Source of the DNA: Paenibacillus amylolyticus
GTDB lineage: Bacteria > Bacillota > Bacilli > Paenibacillales > Paenibacillaceae
Reading direction: 5' to 3'
Assembly: GCF_003719335.1 (NCBI RefSeq)
Contig: NZ_RIAS01000007.1
Span: 62,001-126,000, forward strand
DNA: 64,000 nt
Shown in pieces: positions 43,165 to 52,792 of the stretch. The translations under genes and the position numbers were made by a program. Each line of letters starts with the position of its first letter. Within the stretch, counting starts at the first letter, position 1. The notes below the pieces were generated by a model. It was given only the letters and a program-made list of their open reading frames with translations. It was not told the origin of the DNA and searched no databases.

Positions 43165-46100
43165 GTGAATATGATGAATCATCTGTTAACTCAGCCGCAA
43201 ATGAGGGTTTGGCTGATAGACCAAATGAATCCTGGAACACCGATAAACAATCTAGGCGGGACAGTTCGATTTCGTACAAATTTAAATATTGATTGGCTCA
43301 AAGAAGCAATCAATTACATAATAAGGACTCAGGGAGGAATGCGTGCACGTTTCTTTCTAGAAGAAGGCCAAGCATTTCAGTATGTTGAAGAATTTTCTCA
43401 TATAGATATCCCTTATCTAGACTTTTCGAAATCCATTTCTCCAGAAATGGATTTTGAAACCTGGGTGGAGAAGGAATCAAAGAAACCATTTGATATATAT
43501 CGGGAACGGATGTATCGGTTCGTGATTATTCGTTTTAATCAACAAGAAACAGGCTATTTTATTAATATGCATCACATGATATCAGATGGCTGGAGTTTTA
43601 AACTGCTTACTGAGCAGATTCTTCGGCAGTACAGCGAGCTTGCAGGATTGAATACGGAACCTGTAACGCTTAACGCGGGTTGTTATACCGATTATATTGA
43701 AACTGAGAAGGTATATTTTGATTCCGATCGGTATCGGAAGGATAAGCGTTTCTGGCGAGAAATGTTCGCTAACATAGACCTAGAACAGCTGATGAGAACA
43801 TCCGAAGATTTTAGTGCCAAGCGGCTAACATTCTTTATAAAACAGGAATACGTCGGTCGAATCGCGGATTTCGCACAAGCGAATAAATTGACTTTAAATA
43901 CGTTCTTTACGGGCGCAATTTCGTTATTTCTGTCGCGAATTACACAGCAAAACAATGTAATCATAGGCATTCCGGTTCTGAACCGTTCCGGTGGCAAGGA
44001 GAAGAAGACCATCGGGATGTATACGAGTACAATGCCCATTCATGTTCATATAGGTGAAGAAAAGCAGATTATAGATTACTTCGTTGAGGTTCAGCGGAAT
44101 TTAACCAAGTGTTATTTCCATCAGAGATATCCGTACAATTACTTGGTTGAGGATTTGCAAATTCGACGCCGAGGTTACGATCAATTATTCCAATATTGTG
44201 TCAATTATAGCAATGCCAAGCTCCCTTCGAGTATGGGACAAGTCGAGATCGTGAACGAGGAATTTTTCCCGGAGATGCAACCCTACGCGTTGCACTTCTT
44301 GATTAAGGACTGGTACGAGGACGGGACGATACGATTAGATATCGATTATAAGAATTGCGAATATACGGAGAGAGAGATCCGTTTAATATTCAACCAACTT
44401 ATTGAACTGATTGAACGTATCGTCGCTAACCCGTATATGTCTCTTCGCAGCATTGATATTCTCTCAGAAGCAGATAAACGGAAGCTATTGTATGAGTATA
44501 ATTCAACGAAGGCAGATTATCCGAAAGACCAGTTATACCATCAGTTAGTGGAAGTACAGGCACTGGCAACCCCTGATAGAATCGCGGTCACGCATGGCAA
44601 TGAATCCTTGACGTATAGAGAATTGAATGCGAGAGCAAACCAGCTGGCACGGTTCCTACAAGTCAGGGGTATCCGACGGGGGCAAGTTGTCGCATTGATC
44701 GCGGAACATTCGATGAATACGGTGGTTTCTGTTCTGGCCGTCATGAAAGCAGGCGGCGTGTATCTCCCTCTTGATCCCGAATATCCTAGGGAGCGTATGC
44801 AGTATATTCTAGACAACAGCGGGGCAAATCTCATTCTGACGAACGTTCATATCGATGGGGAAATCGGCTTCAAGGGTGATGTCATTCATCTGGAATCCGA
44901 TGACTTGTTCTGCGGGGACGATACGAATTTGGAGACGGGGAACAGCCCGGATGATCTCGTCTATATCATATACACATCTGGCTCTACAGGCACACCTAAA
45001 GGAGTAATGGTTCATCATCGGGGACTGGTGAATTATGTATCTTGGGCGGCGAGAACCTATATAACCGATAGAGACGATAAATTCGCACTATATACTTCCC
45101 TAGCGTTTGACTTGACCATTACCTCCATGCTTGTGCCGCTAATCGCTGGCAATGAAGTCATCATCTACAGGCAGGATGCCGAGCGCTTCGTGCTGCATCA
45201 AATCTTGGAAGAGAGAAGAGCGAGCATAGTTAAGATAACCCCGGCACATCTGGCATTAATTCAAGACTATTCTTTGGCCGAGACAGCTGTACGCGTTTTT
45301 GTCGTGGGCGGGGAGATGTTCCAAACAGCCCTTGCAAAGACTATGACAGATTCGTCTGGCGGAAGAGTAGCGATTTATAACGAGTATGGACCGACAGAAG
45401 CTGTTGTAGGCTGCATGATTTATAAATTTAATGAATTGCAATGCAACGAATCCGTTCTGATCGGTAAACCGATTAGTAACGTTCAAATTCTTTTGCTCGA
45501 TTCCGATAAGCGTATTGTCCCCTTTGGATCCGTAGGCGAGATATACATATCCGGAGATGGAGTAGCCTCTGGTTACATTAACGCACCGGAACTTACCGCG
45601 GACAAGTTTACTCCGTGCTTGACCGACCCCGGCCGCAACATGTACAGGACTGGCGACCTTGCCCGCTGGCTGCCGAATGGGGAAATGGAATATATCGGGA
45701 GAGCAGATCATCAAATCAAGTTAAACGGTTACCGCATCGAGCTTGGAGAAATTGAAAGCCGGGCTTGCATGTATGAAGCCGTCAAAGAGGCGGCAGTTAA
45801 AGTATTCAGCAATTCGAACGGCCACAAATACCTTGTGCTGTACGTTGTTGGGAGTCGGAAAATAACTTGGTTGGATCTGAAGAACTTTCTTGTCGAATAT
45901 TTGCCAGGTTTCATGATACCCCAGTCGATGGTAGTGCTGGACAGAATGCCGCTAACCATCAACGGTAAGATAGACAGAGATGCGTTGGCAGTACCAGATT
46001 CCAATTCGGAGAGCGCCGAATTAACGAATCACTCTAAGGATGAGGGGTTGCAAAAGCTCCATCGGATCATGAGGGATGTATTGGGCATCGAAGCGCTGGA

Positions 46101-47640
46101 ATGGAACGATAACTTTTATTTCGTGGGCGGTGACTCGATAAAGGCGATTCAGATCGCATCGAAGTTTAACGAGGATGGGCGTTATTACTTAAAGCCAAAG
46201 GATATTCTGATGTCTAGCGTTGTAGGAGATATTGCTTTTGAAAAGATATACCAAAGCGATAGGGAACATAAGCCGGCCCAAGGATTGCTCCAATCATCTC
46301 CCATCATCAACTGGTTCTTCGCGAACCGTCTAAAGAATGTGAATTATTATAATCAATCTGTGTTGCTTCGGGTATTAGGTGTCATGGATAGAGAGCTACT
46401 TGAACATGCGGTTCAACGCATCATGGAAACTCATGATTCGCTACGTTTGTACTATGATCAAGCATTATCCATGCTCAAGTACAAGGATTTAGACCCTGGG
46501 ATGGTCTCGGTAGATCGTGTTGATCTTTCGATTTATCCTGCTGAGGTCAGGTGGGACTTATTTAAAGATTATGCAGTAAAGTTGAAATCATCCATTAATG
46601 TTACAGAAGGGCCATTATTTAAGGCTGGACTTTATGATTTTGGAGATGGAGAACAACGGCTTCTACTGACTGCACATCATCTAGCGGTAGACGGGTTATC
46701 ATGGCGGGTTATTCTTGAGGATATGAACATGATCTTATCTTATGAAGCAAGCGAGAGTTCGCAAGCGTATATTCGCAGATCCGATTCCTATCAGGATTGG
46801 GTAAATGCGTTGTACGAGTATAAGCCCACAATACCGTCAAGTATTATAGACTATTGGAGCAATTTGGCCACCAAGAAACCGACTAGACTTCCAGAGACCG
46901 GATTGAAAGAGAAAGGCCCGGGGATTGAAACGCTTCACGCGTTACTTTCGGCGGAGGATACGCATTCCCTCCTTACGAGCGCTAATCAAGCTTACGGCAC
47001 ACAGTCGTTGGAATTGATTTTCGCCGCCTTGGCTAGAGCGCTAGAACCGTATGCCGAGAATCAGCGCGTTGTGATCGAAGTGGAAGGACACGGGAGAGAA
47101 GAGATCGGAAAAGCCTTAGCCATCGATCGAACAGTAGGCTGGTTTACGAGTCTATATCCTTTAGAGCTAATCTGCGAGTGTTCTCGCTTATCAGATCACG
47201 TCAAGTCGATTAAAGAACAAATTCGTTCCGTCCCTAATAAGGGGTTCGATTACGGCATTATACAATACTTGGAGAATGCAGATAGGATTATCAGCAGAGA
47301 TTACATCCGTTTTAACTTCCTTGGAGAGGCTGACAATACGATAGGCTCCTATTTTGAGTGGGCTCATGAAGACGCGGGACCGGATACATGCGAGAGCAAT
47401 CCGATGACATGTCTTCTCGCGATAGATGCCATGATTGTAAGGGGTCAATTGCGCGTGGCGTATACATTCGACCCGCAAGTGTGTGACCCGGATGCTACAA
47501 AGCAGGTGATAGCATCCTTCCTGAAAGAGCTGAAAGAAATCATCGCGCATTGCAGCGCGAAAGAAAAACGAGATTACACGCCTTCCGACTTTGACTTGGT
47601 CAAGCTGTCTCAAGAAGACTTGAATCAACTGTTCGAATAG
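43165..47640 (+). CDS. NRPS2: C-A(Asn)-T-E, predicted acyl-D-Asn loading module
   Basis: About 1491 residues. The N-terminal condensation domain (LTQPQMRVWLIDQ start, HHMISDGWS near 134) has no carrier before it, as in lipo-initiation modules. The A domain has YIIYTSGSTGTPKG near 599 and specificity residues D-L-T-K-V-G-E-V-G, matching the Asn code. T is VGGDSIKAIQ near 986. The epimerisation domain has HHLAVDGLSWRVIL near 1170 and FNFLGE. The architecture equals that of ClbN-type modules that make the N-acyl-D-Asn prodrug cap. The GTG at 43165 follows AAGGAGG; an in-frame ATG at 43102 has no site. Less AT-rich than NRPS1. Confidence 0.92.
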   Translation: MNMMNHLLTQPQMRVWLIDQMNPGTPINNLGGTVRFRTNLNIDWLKEAINYIIRTQGGMRARFFLEEGQAFQYVEEFSHIDIPYLDFSKSISPEMDFETWVEKESKKPFDIYRERMYRFVIIRFNQQETGYFINMHHMISDGWSFKLLTEQILRQYSELAGLNTEPVTLNAGCYTDYIETEKVYFDSDRYRKDKRFWREMFANIDLEQLMRTSEDFSAKRLTFFIKQEYVGRIADFAQANKLTLNTFFTGAISLFLSRITQQNNVIIGIPVLNRSGGKEKKTIGMYTSTMPIHVHIGEEKQIIDYFVEVQRNLTKCYFHQRYPYNYLVEDLQIRRRGYDQLFQYCVNYSNAKLPSSMGQVEIVNEEFFPEMQPYALHFLIKDWYEDGTIRLDIDYKNCEYTEREIRLIFNQLIELIERIVANPYMSLRSIDILSEADKRKLLYEYNSTKADYPKDQLYHQLVEVQALATPDRIAVTHGNESLTYRELNARANQLARFLQVRGIRRGQVVALIAEHSMNTVVSVLAVMKAGGVYLPLDPEYPRERMQYILDNSGANLILTNVHIDGEIGFKGDVIHLESDDLFCGDDTNLETGNSPDDLVYIIYTSGSTGTPKGVMVHHRGLVNYVSWAARTYITDRDDKFALYTSLAFDLTITSMLVPLIAGNEVIIYRQDAERFVLHQILEERRASIVKITPAHLALIQDYSLAETAVRVFVVGGEMFQTALAKTMTDSSGGRVAIYNEYGPTEAVVGCMIYKFNELQCNESVLIGKPISNVQILLLDSDKRIVPFGSVGEIYISGDGVASGYINAPELTADKFTPCLTDPGRNMYRTGDLARWLPNGEMEYIGRADHQIKLNGYRIELGEIESRACMYEAVKEAAVKVFSNSNGHKYLVLYVVGSRKITWLDLKNFLVEYLPGFMIPQSMVVLDRMPLTINGKIDRDALAVPDSNSESAELTNHSKDEGLQKLHRIMRDVLGIEALEWNDNFYFVGGDSIKAIQIASKFNEDGRYYLKPKDILMSSVVGDIAFEKIYQSDREHKPAQGLLQSSPIINWFFANRLKNVNYYNQSVLLRVLGVMDRELLEHAVQRIMETHDSLRLYYDQALSMLKYKDLDPGMVSVDRVDLSIYPAEVRWDLFKDYAVKLKSSINVTEGPLFKAGLYDFGDGEQRLLLTAHHLAVDGLSWRVILEDMNMILSYEASESSQAYIRRSDSYQDWVNALYEYKPTIPSSIIDYWSNLATKKPTRLPETGLKEKGPGIETLHALLSAEDTHSLLTSANQAYGTQSLELIFAALARALEPYAENQRVVIEVEGHGREEIGKALAIDRTVGWFTSLYPLELICECSRLSDHVKSIKEQIRSVPNKGFDYGIIQYLENADRIISRDYIRFNFLGEADNTIGSYFEWAHEDAGPDTCESNPMTCLLAIDAMIVRGQLRVAYTFDPQVCDPDATKQVIASFLKELKEIIAHCSAKEKRDYTPSDFDLVKLSQEDLNQLFE

Positions 47641-47666
47641 TCGGATGAATGCTGATTAGGGGATCT

Positions 47667-48377
47667 ATGATGGAGAAGCTAGAGTTATTATGCCTACCTT
47701 ACGCGGGCAGTTCGGCAATCGTATACGGAAGCTGGAAAAATCAGTTACACTCGGATATTGCTCTAAGAATGGTGGAATTTTCGGGTAGAGGCAGGAGATA
47801 TGAAGAACCATTACTTGATTCCGTAGCCGGTATGGTAGACGACCTATACGTGCATTTGCGATTGGAGCAGCAGGACCGCCCCTATGCCTTCTTCGGACAT
47901 AGCTTGGGGGCTATTCTTGCATATGAACTGGTTCAACGATTAATCGATGAGAACAAGCGCCTCCCGGAGCATATTTTCCTATCTGGTCAAACCGCCCCGC
48001 ATAAGAAGGAGCAATATCGAATTGACCATGAATTGGATGATCCATCTTTCATTAAGGAAATTTTGAAACTTGGAGGAACCTCCAGCGAGGTGTTCGAGAA
48101 CGTGGAGCTTTCTAATTTATTCCTGCCGGTAATACGAAACGATATCAAGGCAGCCAATACGTATCGATACGTGGAGAGAAACAAAATTAACGTTCAAGTA
48201 TCTGTATTATTCGGCGATAACGATCCTTTGAGCAACGACTTTAGCGATTACGGAGAGTGGAACATCCATACATCCGTGAAGTGTAAATTGCTGGAGTTTA
48301 AAGGAGGACATTTCTTTATCCACGATCATAAAGAGCAAGTCATTCGATACGTTAATGAGACACTGGCGGGCAAGTGA
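47667..48377 (+). CDS. Type II thioesterase
   Basis: This alpha/beta hydrolase of about 236 residues is of the editing thioesterase type: LLCLPYAGSSA at the N-terminus, nucleophile motif FFGHSLGAILAYEL near residue 80, and the C-terminal histidine in FKGGHFFIHDH. It clears misloaded carriers of the NRPS. The start is one of the two ATGs at 47667/47670 after AGGGG. It follows NRPS2 by 26 bases. With no thioesterase domain in any of the NRPSs, it could also help release. Confidence 0.9.
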   Translation: MMEKLELLCLPYAGSSAIVYGSWKNQLHSDIALRMVEFSGRGRRYEEPLLDSVAGMVDDLYVHLRLEQQDRPYAFFGHSLGAILAYELVQRLIDENKRLPEHIFLSGQTAPHKKEQYRIDHELDDPSFIKEILKLGGTSSEVFENVELSNLFLPVIRNDIKAANTYRYVERNKINVQVSVLFGDNDPLSNDFSDYGEWNIHTSVKCKLLEFKGGHFFIHDHKEQVIRYVNETLAGK

Positions 48378-48425
48378 ATCGAAACCGTCTAAATGCATGC
48401 AGTTTATTGGGGGGGCTTATTATAC

Positions 48426-49442
48426 ATGCAAATCGTAATAGAAGGAATTGAGCCCTATAATGAGTTGTTTTTTGATAATTGTTTCTATAATTCCTTCTTT
48501 CCAATCATAAGGGCATTCCATAAGGATGAGCTTCCGTTCTTTCTGAACGAGAACATCGTATATGAGTTAAGTCAGAAGGCGAACGAAGCGGTAATTGGTT
48601 GCCGTTATCGTCAAAGGCATAGTTTTGCCGAGCTTGTGGATAGCTTGTACTTAGGGGCGTTGACAAAGCATCGATCCGAAGATGTGACCGCTGACATCAA
48701 GTCAGCGATATCGAAAGGCAGGCCCGTCATATTATGGGTGGATTGTTACTATGAGCCTATACGATTAGACACGTATCTCAAGGAACATTGGCCTCATACT
48801 TTGTTGGTTTACGGGTTTGACGACAATGAGCAACGATTCCAAGTCATTGAACACAAGCACAAAGAAAACCTTTCTTACGAGAAACAATCGCTCTCCTATC
48901 ATGATCTCCAAGAAGCGTACAGAGGGTATTTACAATATTTCATCAGTGAAGGTCATCTGACATTCTATGAAATTTATGAGCTTGATGGGCAGGAGTTGAT
49001 ATCGGGCGAGTTCGGCAAGATAGAAGTAGTAAAGCATCTGTCGGACCTCTATTCCTCGCAGATGGGAGATGTAGATAAGAGAGGGCTAGCACAATTGCAG
49101 AAGTTTGAAGATACAGTAAAACATCTGCAGGAAGAACAGTACTCTTCGGCTACCTACTATTCAAAAGTGGTAGAAGGCTTGAATAAGATAATTAACTGCA
49201 AAAAAGTGGAAAAGATTCGGATGGCGAAGCTGATTGACGATCCTTCCATACTCGGTACAATGGATGAAATCGTAAACTTGTGGGTTCAAGTTCGAGCTGT
49301 AGTCGCAAAAACACTTTATACGAATCGAATGGGAAGCCATATCTGGCCTGGTATCTTGGATAAGTTAAGTAAATTAGTCAGTCTTGAGGGATTGATAGGG
49401 ACGGATATAGAGATATATTGCAAGCGGTTACAGGAAAAATGA
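48426..49442 (+). CDS. BtrH-like protein 3, candidate acyltransferase
   Basis: This 338-residue paralog of the proteins at 10009 and 21371 has Cys19 in FDNCFYNS and the histidine in WPHTLLVYGFD near 124. Its stop overlaps the following dehydrogenase frame. Within an NRPS operon that also makes a three-carbon ACP thioester, it may move an acyl group from a carrier to the peptide. GGGGGG lies upstream of the ATG at 48426. The function is inferred. Confidence 0.68.
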   Translation: MQIVIEGIEPYNELFFDNCFYNSFFPIIRAFHKDELPFFLNENIVYELSQKANEAVIGCRYRQRHSFAELVDSLYLGALTKHRSEDVTADIKSAISKGRPVILWVDCYYEPIRLDTYLKEHWPHTLLVYGFDDNEQRFQVIEHKHKENLSYEKQSLSYHDLQEAYRGYLQYFISEGHLTFYEIYELDGQELISGEFGKIEVVKHLSDLYSSQMGDVDKRGLAQLQKFEDTVKHLQEEQYSSATYYSKVVEGLNKIINCKKVEKIRMAKLIDDPSILGTMDEIVNLWVQVRAVVAKTLYTNRMGSHIWPGILDKLSKLVSLEGLIGTDIEIYCKRLQEK

Positions 49443-49486
49443 CAAATGAAATTACTCACGGCAATCTCGGAATAGGAGAGGTTACT

Positions 49487-50350
49487 TTGAAAATAAATCT
49501 GGTCGGCGTAGTCGGTGCTGGAGTAATGGGGAGCGATGTCGCCCTTGATCTTGCATGTAACGGTTATCGTGTTGTAATAGTTGATATTGATGAAATGATA
49601 CTTGACAAATCAGATGAAAAAATGAAAAAAACGTTCTCGTTAATGAAGATGATGAGTCCCAAATATCGAAGTCTTGATTGGAATGTAATCGATGAGAAAA
49701 TTGAATTTCATACGGAGTATAAAGCGTTAAGTCATGTCGATCTGATCATCGAGAACGTGACGGAAGACTGGAATGTGAAGAAGGCAGTGTATGAGGAATT
49801 AAGGGAAGTTTGCAAGGAAGAGACGTTGTTTGCTGTCAATACCAGCTGCATATCAATAACGAAAATTGCTGGTCTAATGAAAAGGCCAGATAACGTATTA
49901 GGCACGCATTTTATGAACCCGGTTCCGATGAAAACCTTGGTTGAGGTCATTAAAGGGCATCACACTTCGGAGGCTACAGTCGAGACGGTCACCGCGTTCT
50001 TGAAGTCGATGAATAAAGTCCCGGTTGTGGTTAATGATTTTCCGGGTTTTGTAACGAACCGTGTTCTAATGCTTACCATTAATGAAAGCATCTGGCTCGT
50101 CCATGATCGAGTTGGGCGACCGCAGGATGTCGACAAAATTTTCCGGCTTGGATTCGGTCATGAGATGGGCCCACTTGCTACGGGGGATTTGATCGGGTTG
50201 GATACGATATTGAAATCCCTAGAAGTATTACATGACAGCTACAACGATCCTAAATATCGGCCTTGCCCGTTGCTTAGAAAAATGGTTGATGCTGGGCTGT
50301 TAGGCAAAAAATCAGGGCAAGGATTCTATACGTATGACAAAAGAAATTAA
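49487..50350 (+). CDS. 3-hydroxyacyl-CoA dehydrogenase-like enzyme of a hydroxymalonyl-ACP cassette
   Basis: An NAD-dependent dehydrogenase with the Rossmann motif VGVVGAGVMGSDVAL at the N-terminus, IIENVTEDWNVKK, GTHFMNPVPMKTLVEVI and NDFPGFVTNRV. In zwittermicin and methoxymalonyl systems this class oxidises glyceryl-ACP. The TTG at 49487 follows GGAGAGG; ATG at 49439 overlapping the previous stop is the alternative. The next gene overlaps its end, so the cassette is translationally coupled. Confidence 0.88.
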   Translation: MKINLVGVVGAGVMGSDVALDLACNGYRVVIVDIDEMILDKSDEKMKKTFSLMKMMSPKYRSLDWNVIDEKIEFHTEYKALSHVDLIIENVTEDWNVKKAVYEELREVCKEETLFAVNTSCISITKIAGLMKRPDNVLGTHFMNPVPMKTLVEVIKGHHTSEATVETVTAFLKSMNKVPVVVNDFPGFVTNRVLMLTINESIWLVHDRVGRPQDVDKIFRLGFGHEMGPLATGDLIGLDTILKSLEVLHDSYNDPKYRPCPLLRKMVDAGLLGKKSGQGFYTYDKRN

Positions 50351-51371
50351 GTGCGTGGTATGGGACCTTGACGAGACGTTATGGGATGGTACTTTGCTGG
50401 AATCCGAACAAGTTCGGCTCAAGCCGGGAATGAAAGAGATTTTGCACGTGCTAGACGAACGGGGAATTCTACAATCTGTTTGCAGCAAGAACGATTATAA
50501 TCACGCCATGACGGCATTGAAAGAGCGGGGCTTAGACCATTTGTTCATATATCCGCAGATTGGATGGGACGCTAAATCTATCCTGATCGGCAATATTCAA
50601 AGGGAACTGAATATCGGCTTCGACTCCATTCTCTTCATTGACGATCAGATGTTTGAGTTGGATGAAGTTAAGAGCGTTCATCCGGATATTTTCTGCATGC
50701 AGACTATCGATCAGAGAACGTTTTTGGATATTGCAGAGCTAAATCCCAAGTTTATTACTGTAGATTCTGCTCGGAGAAGGTCCATGTATATGGATGACAT
50801 GCAACGCAAACAAGATGAACAAACGTATAACGGGCCGAAAGAGCAATTTTTATCTCAGCTGAACATGGAATTTATAATCTCTCCTGCGACGGAGGAGGAT
50901 CTGGCCCGAGCTTCTGAGCTTACGGTCAGGACACACCAGCTTAACGCAACGGGGGTCACTTATGATCACGATGAGTTAAATCGATTTAGACAGAGCGACA
51001 GTCATCGTCTGTACCTATGCGAATTGACGGATAAATACGGAACATACGGGAAGATCGGATTGGTATTGGCGGAAATTACAGATACGCACTGGCACCTCAA
51101 GCTCCTGCTCATGTCATGCAGGGTTATGTCAAGAGGGGTAGGCACCATTCTGCTATCTTTCATGATGGATCAAGCCAAAAAAGATGGTAAGAAAATGCTG
51201 GCAGATTTCAGAAAGACAGATCGCAATAAAATGATGTATATCACTTACCGCTTTGCAAATTTTAAAGAAATCGATGTACGAGAAGACGGGGAACTTTTGC
51301 TTTTGGAGAATGATTTATCGGTCGTGCAAAAATATCCGGAGTATATTCGTATCATCGTTAAAGAAAGGTGA
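50334..51371 (+). CDS. FkbH-like HAD enzyme (glyceryl-ACP formation)
   Basis: The protein has 345 residues. The N-terminal HAD domain has the nucleophile motif WDLDETLWDGTL near residue 10 and FIDDQMFELDEV. The C-terminal GNAT-like half contains SRGVGTILLSFMMDQAKKDG. FkbH proteins dephosphorylate 1,3-bisphosphoglycerate and load the glyceryl unit on an ACP. It overlaps the dehydrogenase gene and is followed by the matching ACP. Confidence 0.9.
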   Translation: MTKEIKCVVWDLDETLWDGTLLESEQVRLKPGMKEILHVLDERGILQSVCSKNDYNHAMTALKERGLDHLFIYPQIGWDAKSILIGNIQRELNIGFDSILFIDDQMFELDEVKSVHPDIFCMQTIDQRTFLDIAELNPKFITVDSARRRSMYMDDMQRKQDEQTYNGPKEQFLSQLNMEFIISPATEEDLARASELTVRTHQLNATGVTYDHDELNRFRQSDSHRLYLCELTDKYGTYGKIGLVLAEITDTHWHLKLLLMSCRVMSRGVGTILLSFMMDQAKKDGKKMLADFRKTDRNKMMYITYRFANFKEIDVREDGELLLLENDLSVVQKYPEYIRIIVKER

Positions 51372-51376
51372 CGGCC

Positions 51377-51637
51377 ATGGAACATTCAGAAGCAGCAGTA
51401 TTAATTAGAGGGTTTATCGGAAAACATCTAGTTGTCTTTGATGATGACGCAACATTTACCGATGAAGACCATATTTTTCAGATGGGATTCGTTAATTCTC
51501 TATTCGCAATGGAGATGGTTGGATTCGTAGAACGCGAATTCGGGATCACCGTCGAAGGCGATGACCTGGACATCGCGAATTTTAGTTCCGTCCGTAACAT
51601 CCTTCGTTTCGTTGAGCAAAAACGTACGGTGATGTAG
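51377..51637 (+). CDS. Stand-alone ACP 5 of the glyceryl/hydroxymalonyl cassette
   Basis: An 86-residue ACP with its serine in IFQMGFVNSLFAMEMV, the Asn-Ser form common in ACPs of methoxymalonyl cassettes. The ATG at 51377 has AAGGTG upstream; GTG at 51368 overlaps the FkbH stop. It is the expected carrier of the glyceryl unit. Confidence 0.88.
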   Translation: MEHSEAAVLIRGFIGKHLVVFDDDATFTDEDHIFQMGFVNSLFAMEMVGFVEREFGITVEGDDLDIANFSSVRNILRFVEQKRTVM

Positions 51638-51639
51638 CT

Positions 51640-52779
51640 ATGGTCGATCATCAGGAGCATTTTCTTAAAGAAGCAGAGCAATTCGTTAAACATAACATCG
51701 ATCCATATGCAACTTCCTTTGACAGAAGCGAGATGCTTCCAAGAGAGATGATAGATAAACTTGCGGAGAAGAAGTATTTGTCAGCCAATCTTCCTATCAA
51801 ATATGGGGGCCTAGAGCTTTCTCCTGTGAATTATGGCAAGTTTACCGAAATAATCGGGAAGTCGTGTTCTGCTGTTCGTACATTAATCACAGTTCACTCC
51901 ACGCTTGTCGGAGAATCGATATCCAGATGGGGAACAGCGAATCAAAAGGATAAATGGTTGCCGCTAATCAGTGCAGGTAGCGTACTGGGCGCATTCGCGC
52001 TATCTGAACCCGACACGGGGTCTGACGCTAAAGGAATCCAAACGACATACCGGCGAACAGCAGATGGGTATATCCTGAATGGCAGGAAGAAGTGGATTTC
52101 TTTCGGTGGTATCGCAAATGTCTTTCTTACTATCGCAAAAGACGAATCTAGCGAGAGCATCACGGCATTTCTAGTCGAGCGGGAATCTAAAGGTCTTTGC
52201 TCGACCCCAATTTCCGGCATGCTGGCGGGAAGAGCCACGCACCTAGCGGAAATCGAACTAGATCATGTTGAGGTTCCCGCCGGCAATGTGCTGGGGAAGG
52301 TGGGAAGCGGGTTTACGTACGTTGTCAATCATGCACTAGACCATGGACGTTATAGCATTGCTTGGGCTGGGGTCGCTATTGCTCAAGCTGCTCTTGAGGA
52401 AATGGTGAAATACACGAGAACCCGAAGTCAATTCGGTAAAAAATTATGTGAGTTTGAGTCGGTTCAAACTATTATCTCGAACGCAACGATAGATGTTGAG
52501 GCCGCAAGGTCTTATTGTATACGTGCGGGGGAATTGAGAGGCAGTCGTGATCCGGAAGGGATCATGATGACCACTATGGCCAAAATATTTTCCTCCCGTG
52601 TAGCAATGAAAGTATGTACAGATGCTGTTCAACTTCATGGAGCCAATGGCCTTCATTCCGATTTCAAGGCAGAGCGATTGTTCAGGGAAGCGAAAGTATT
52701 GGAGATTATCGAAGGTAACACGCAAGTTTTGGAGAAGGTAGTGTCCGGAGCTGTTTTATCGAAATACATGTCGTCGTAA
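51640..52779 (+). CDS. Acyl-CoA dehydrogenase-like flavoprotein of the cassette
   Basis: A 379-residue FAD enzyme with FALSEPDTGSDAKG near residue 125, RTRSQFGKKLCEFESVQ near 263 and the C-terminal FREAKVLEIIEGNTQVLEK. In alkoxymalonyl pathways this class works with the hydroxyacyl dehydrogenase to oxidise glyceryl-ACP toward hydroxymalonyl-ACP. No O-methyltransferase is nearby, so hydroxymalonyl rather than methoxymalonyl is the likely end product. It starts two bases after the ACP. Confidence 0.9.
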   Translation: MVDHQEHFLKEAEQFVKHNIDPYATSFDRSEMLPREMIDKLAEKKYLSANLPIKYGGLELSPVNYGKFTEIIGKSCSAVRTLITVHSTLVGESISRWGTANQKDKWLPLISAGSVLGAFALSEPDTGSDAKGIQTTYRRTADGYILNGRKKWISFGGIANVFLTIAKDESSESITAFLVERESKGLCSTPISGMLAGRATHLAEIELDHVEVPAGNVLGKVGSGFTYVVNHALDHGRYSIAWAGVAIAQAALEEMVKYTRTRSQFGKKLCEFESVQTIISNATIDVEAARSYCIRAGELRGSRDPEGIMMTTMAKIFSSRVAMKVCTDAVQLHGANGLHSDFKAERLFREAKVLEIIEGNTQVLEKVVSGAVLSKYMSS

Positions 52780-52792
52780 GCGAGGTATAACA

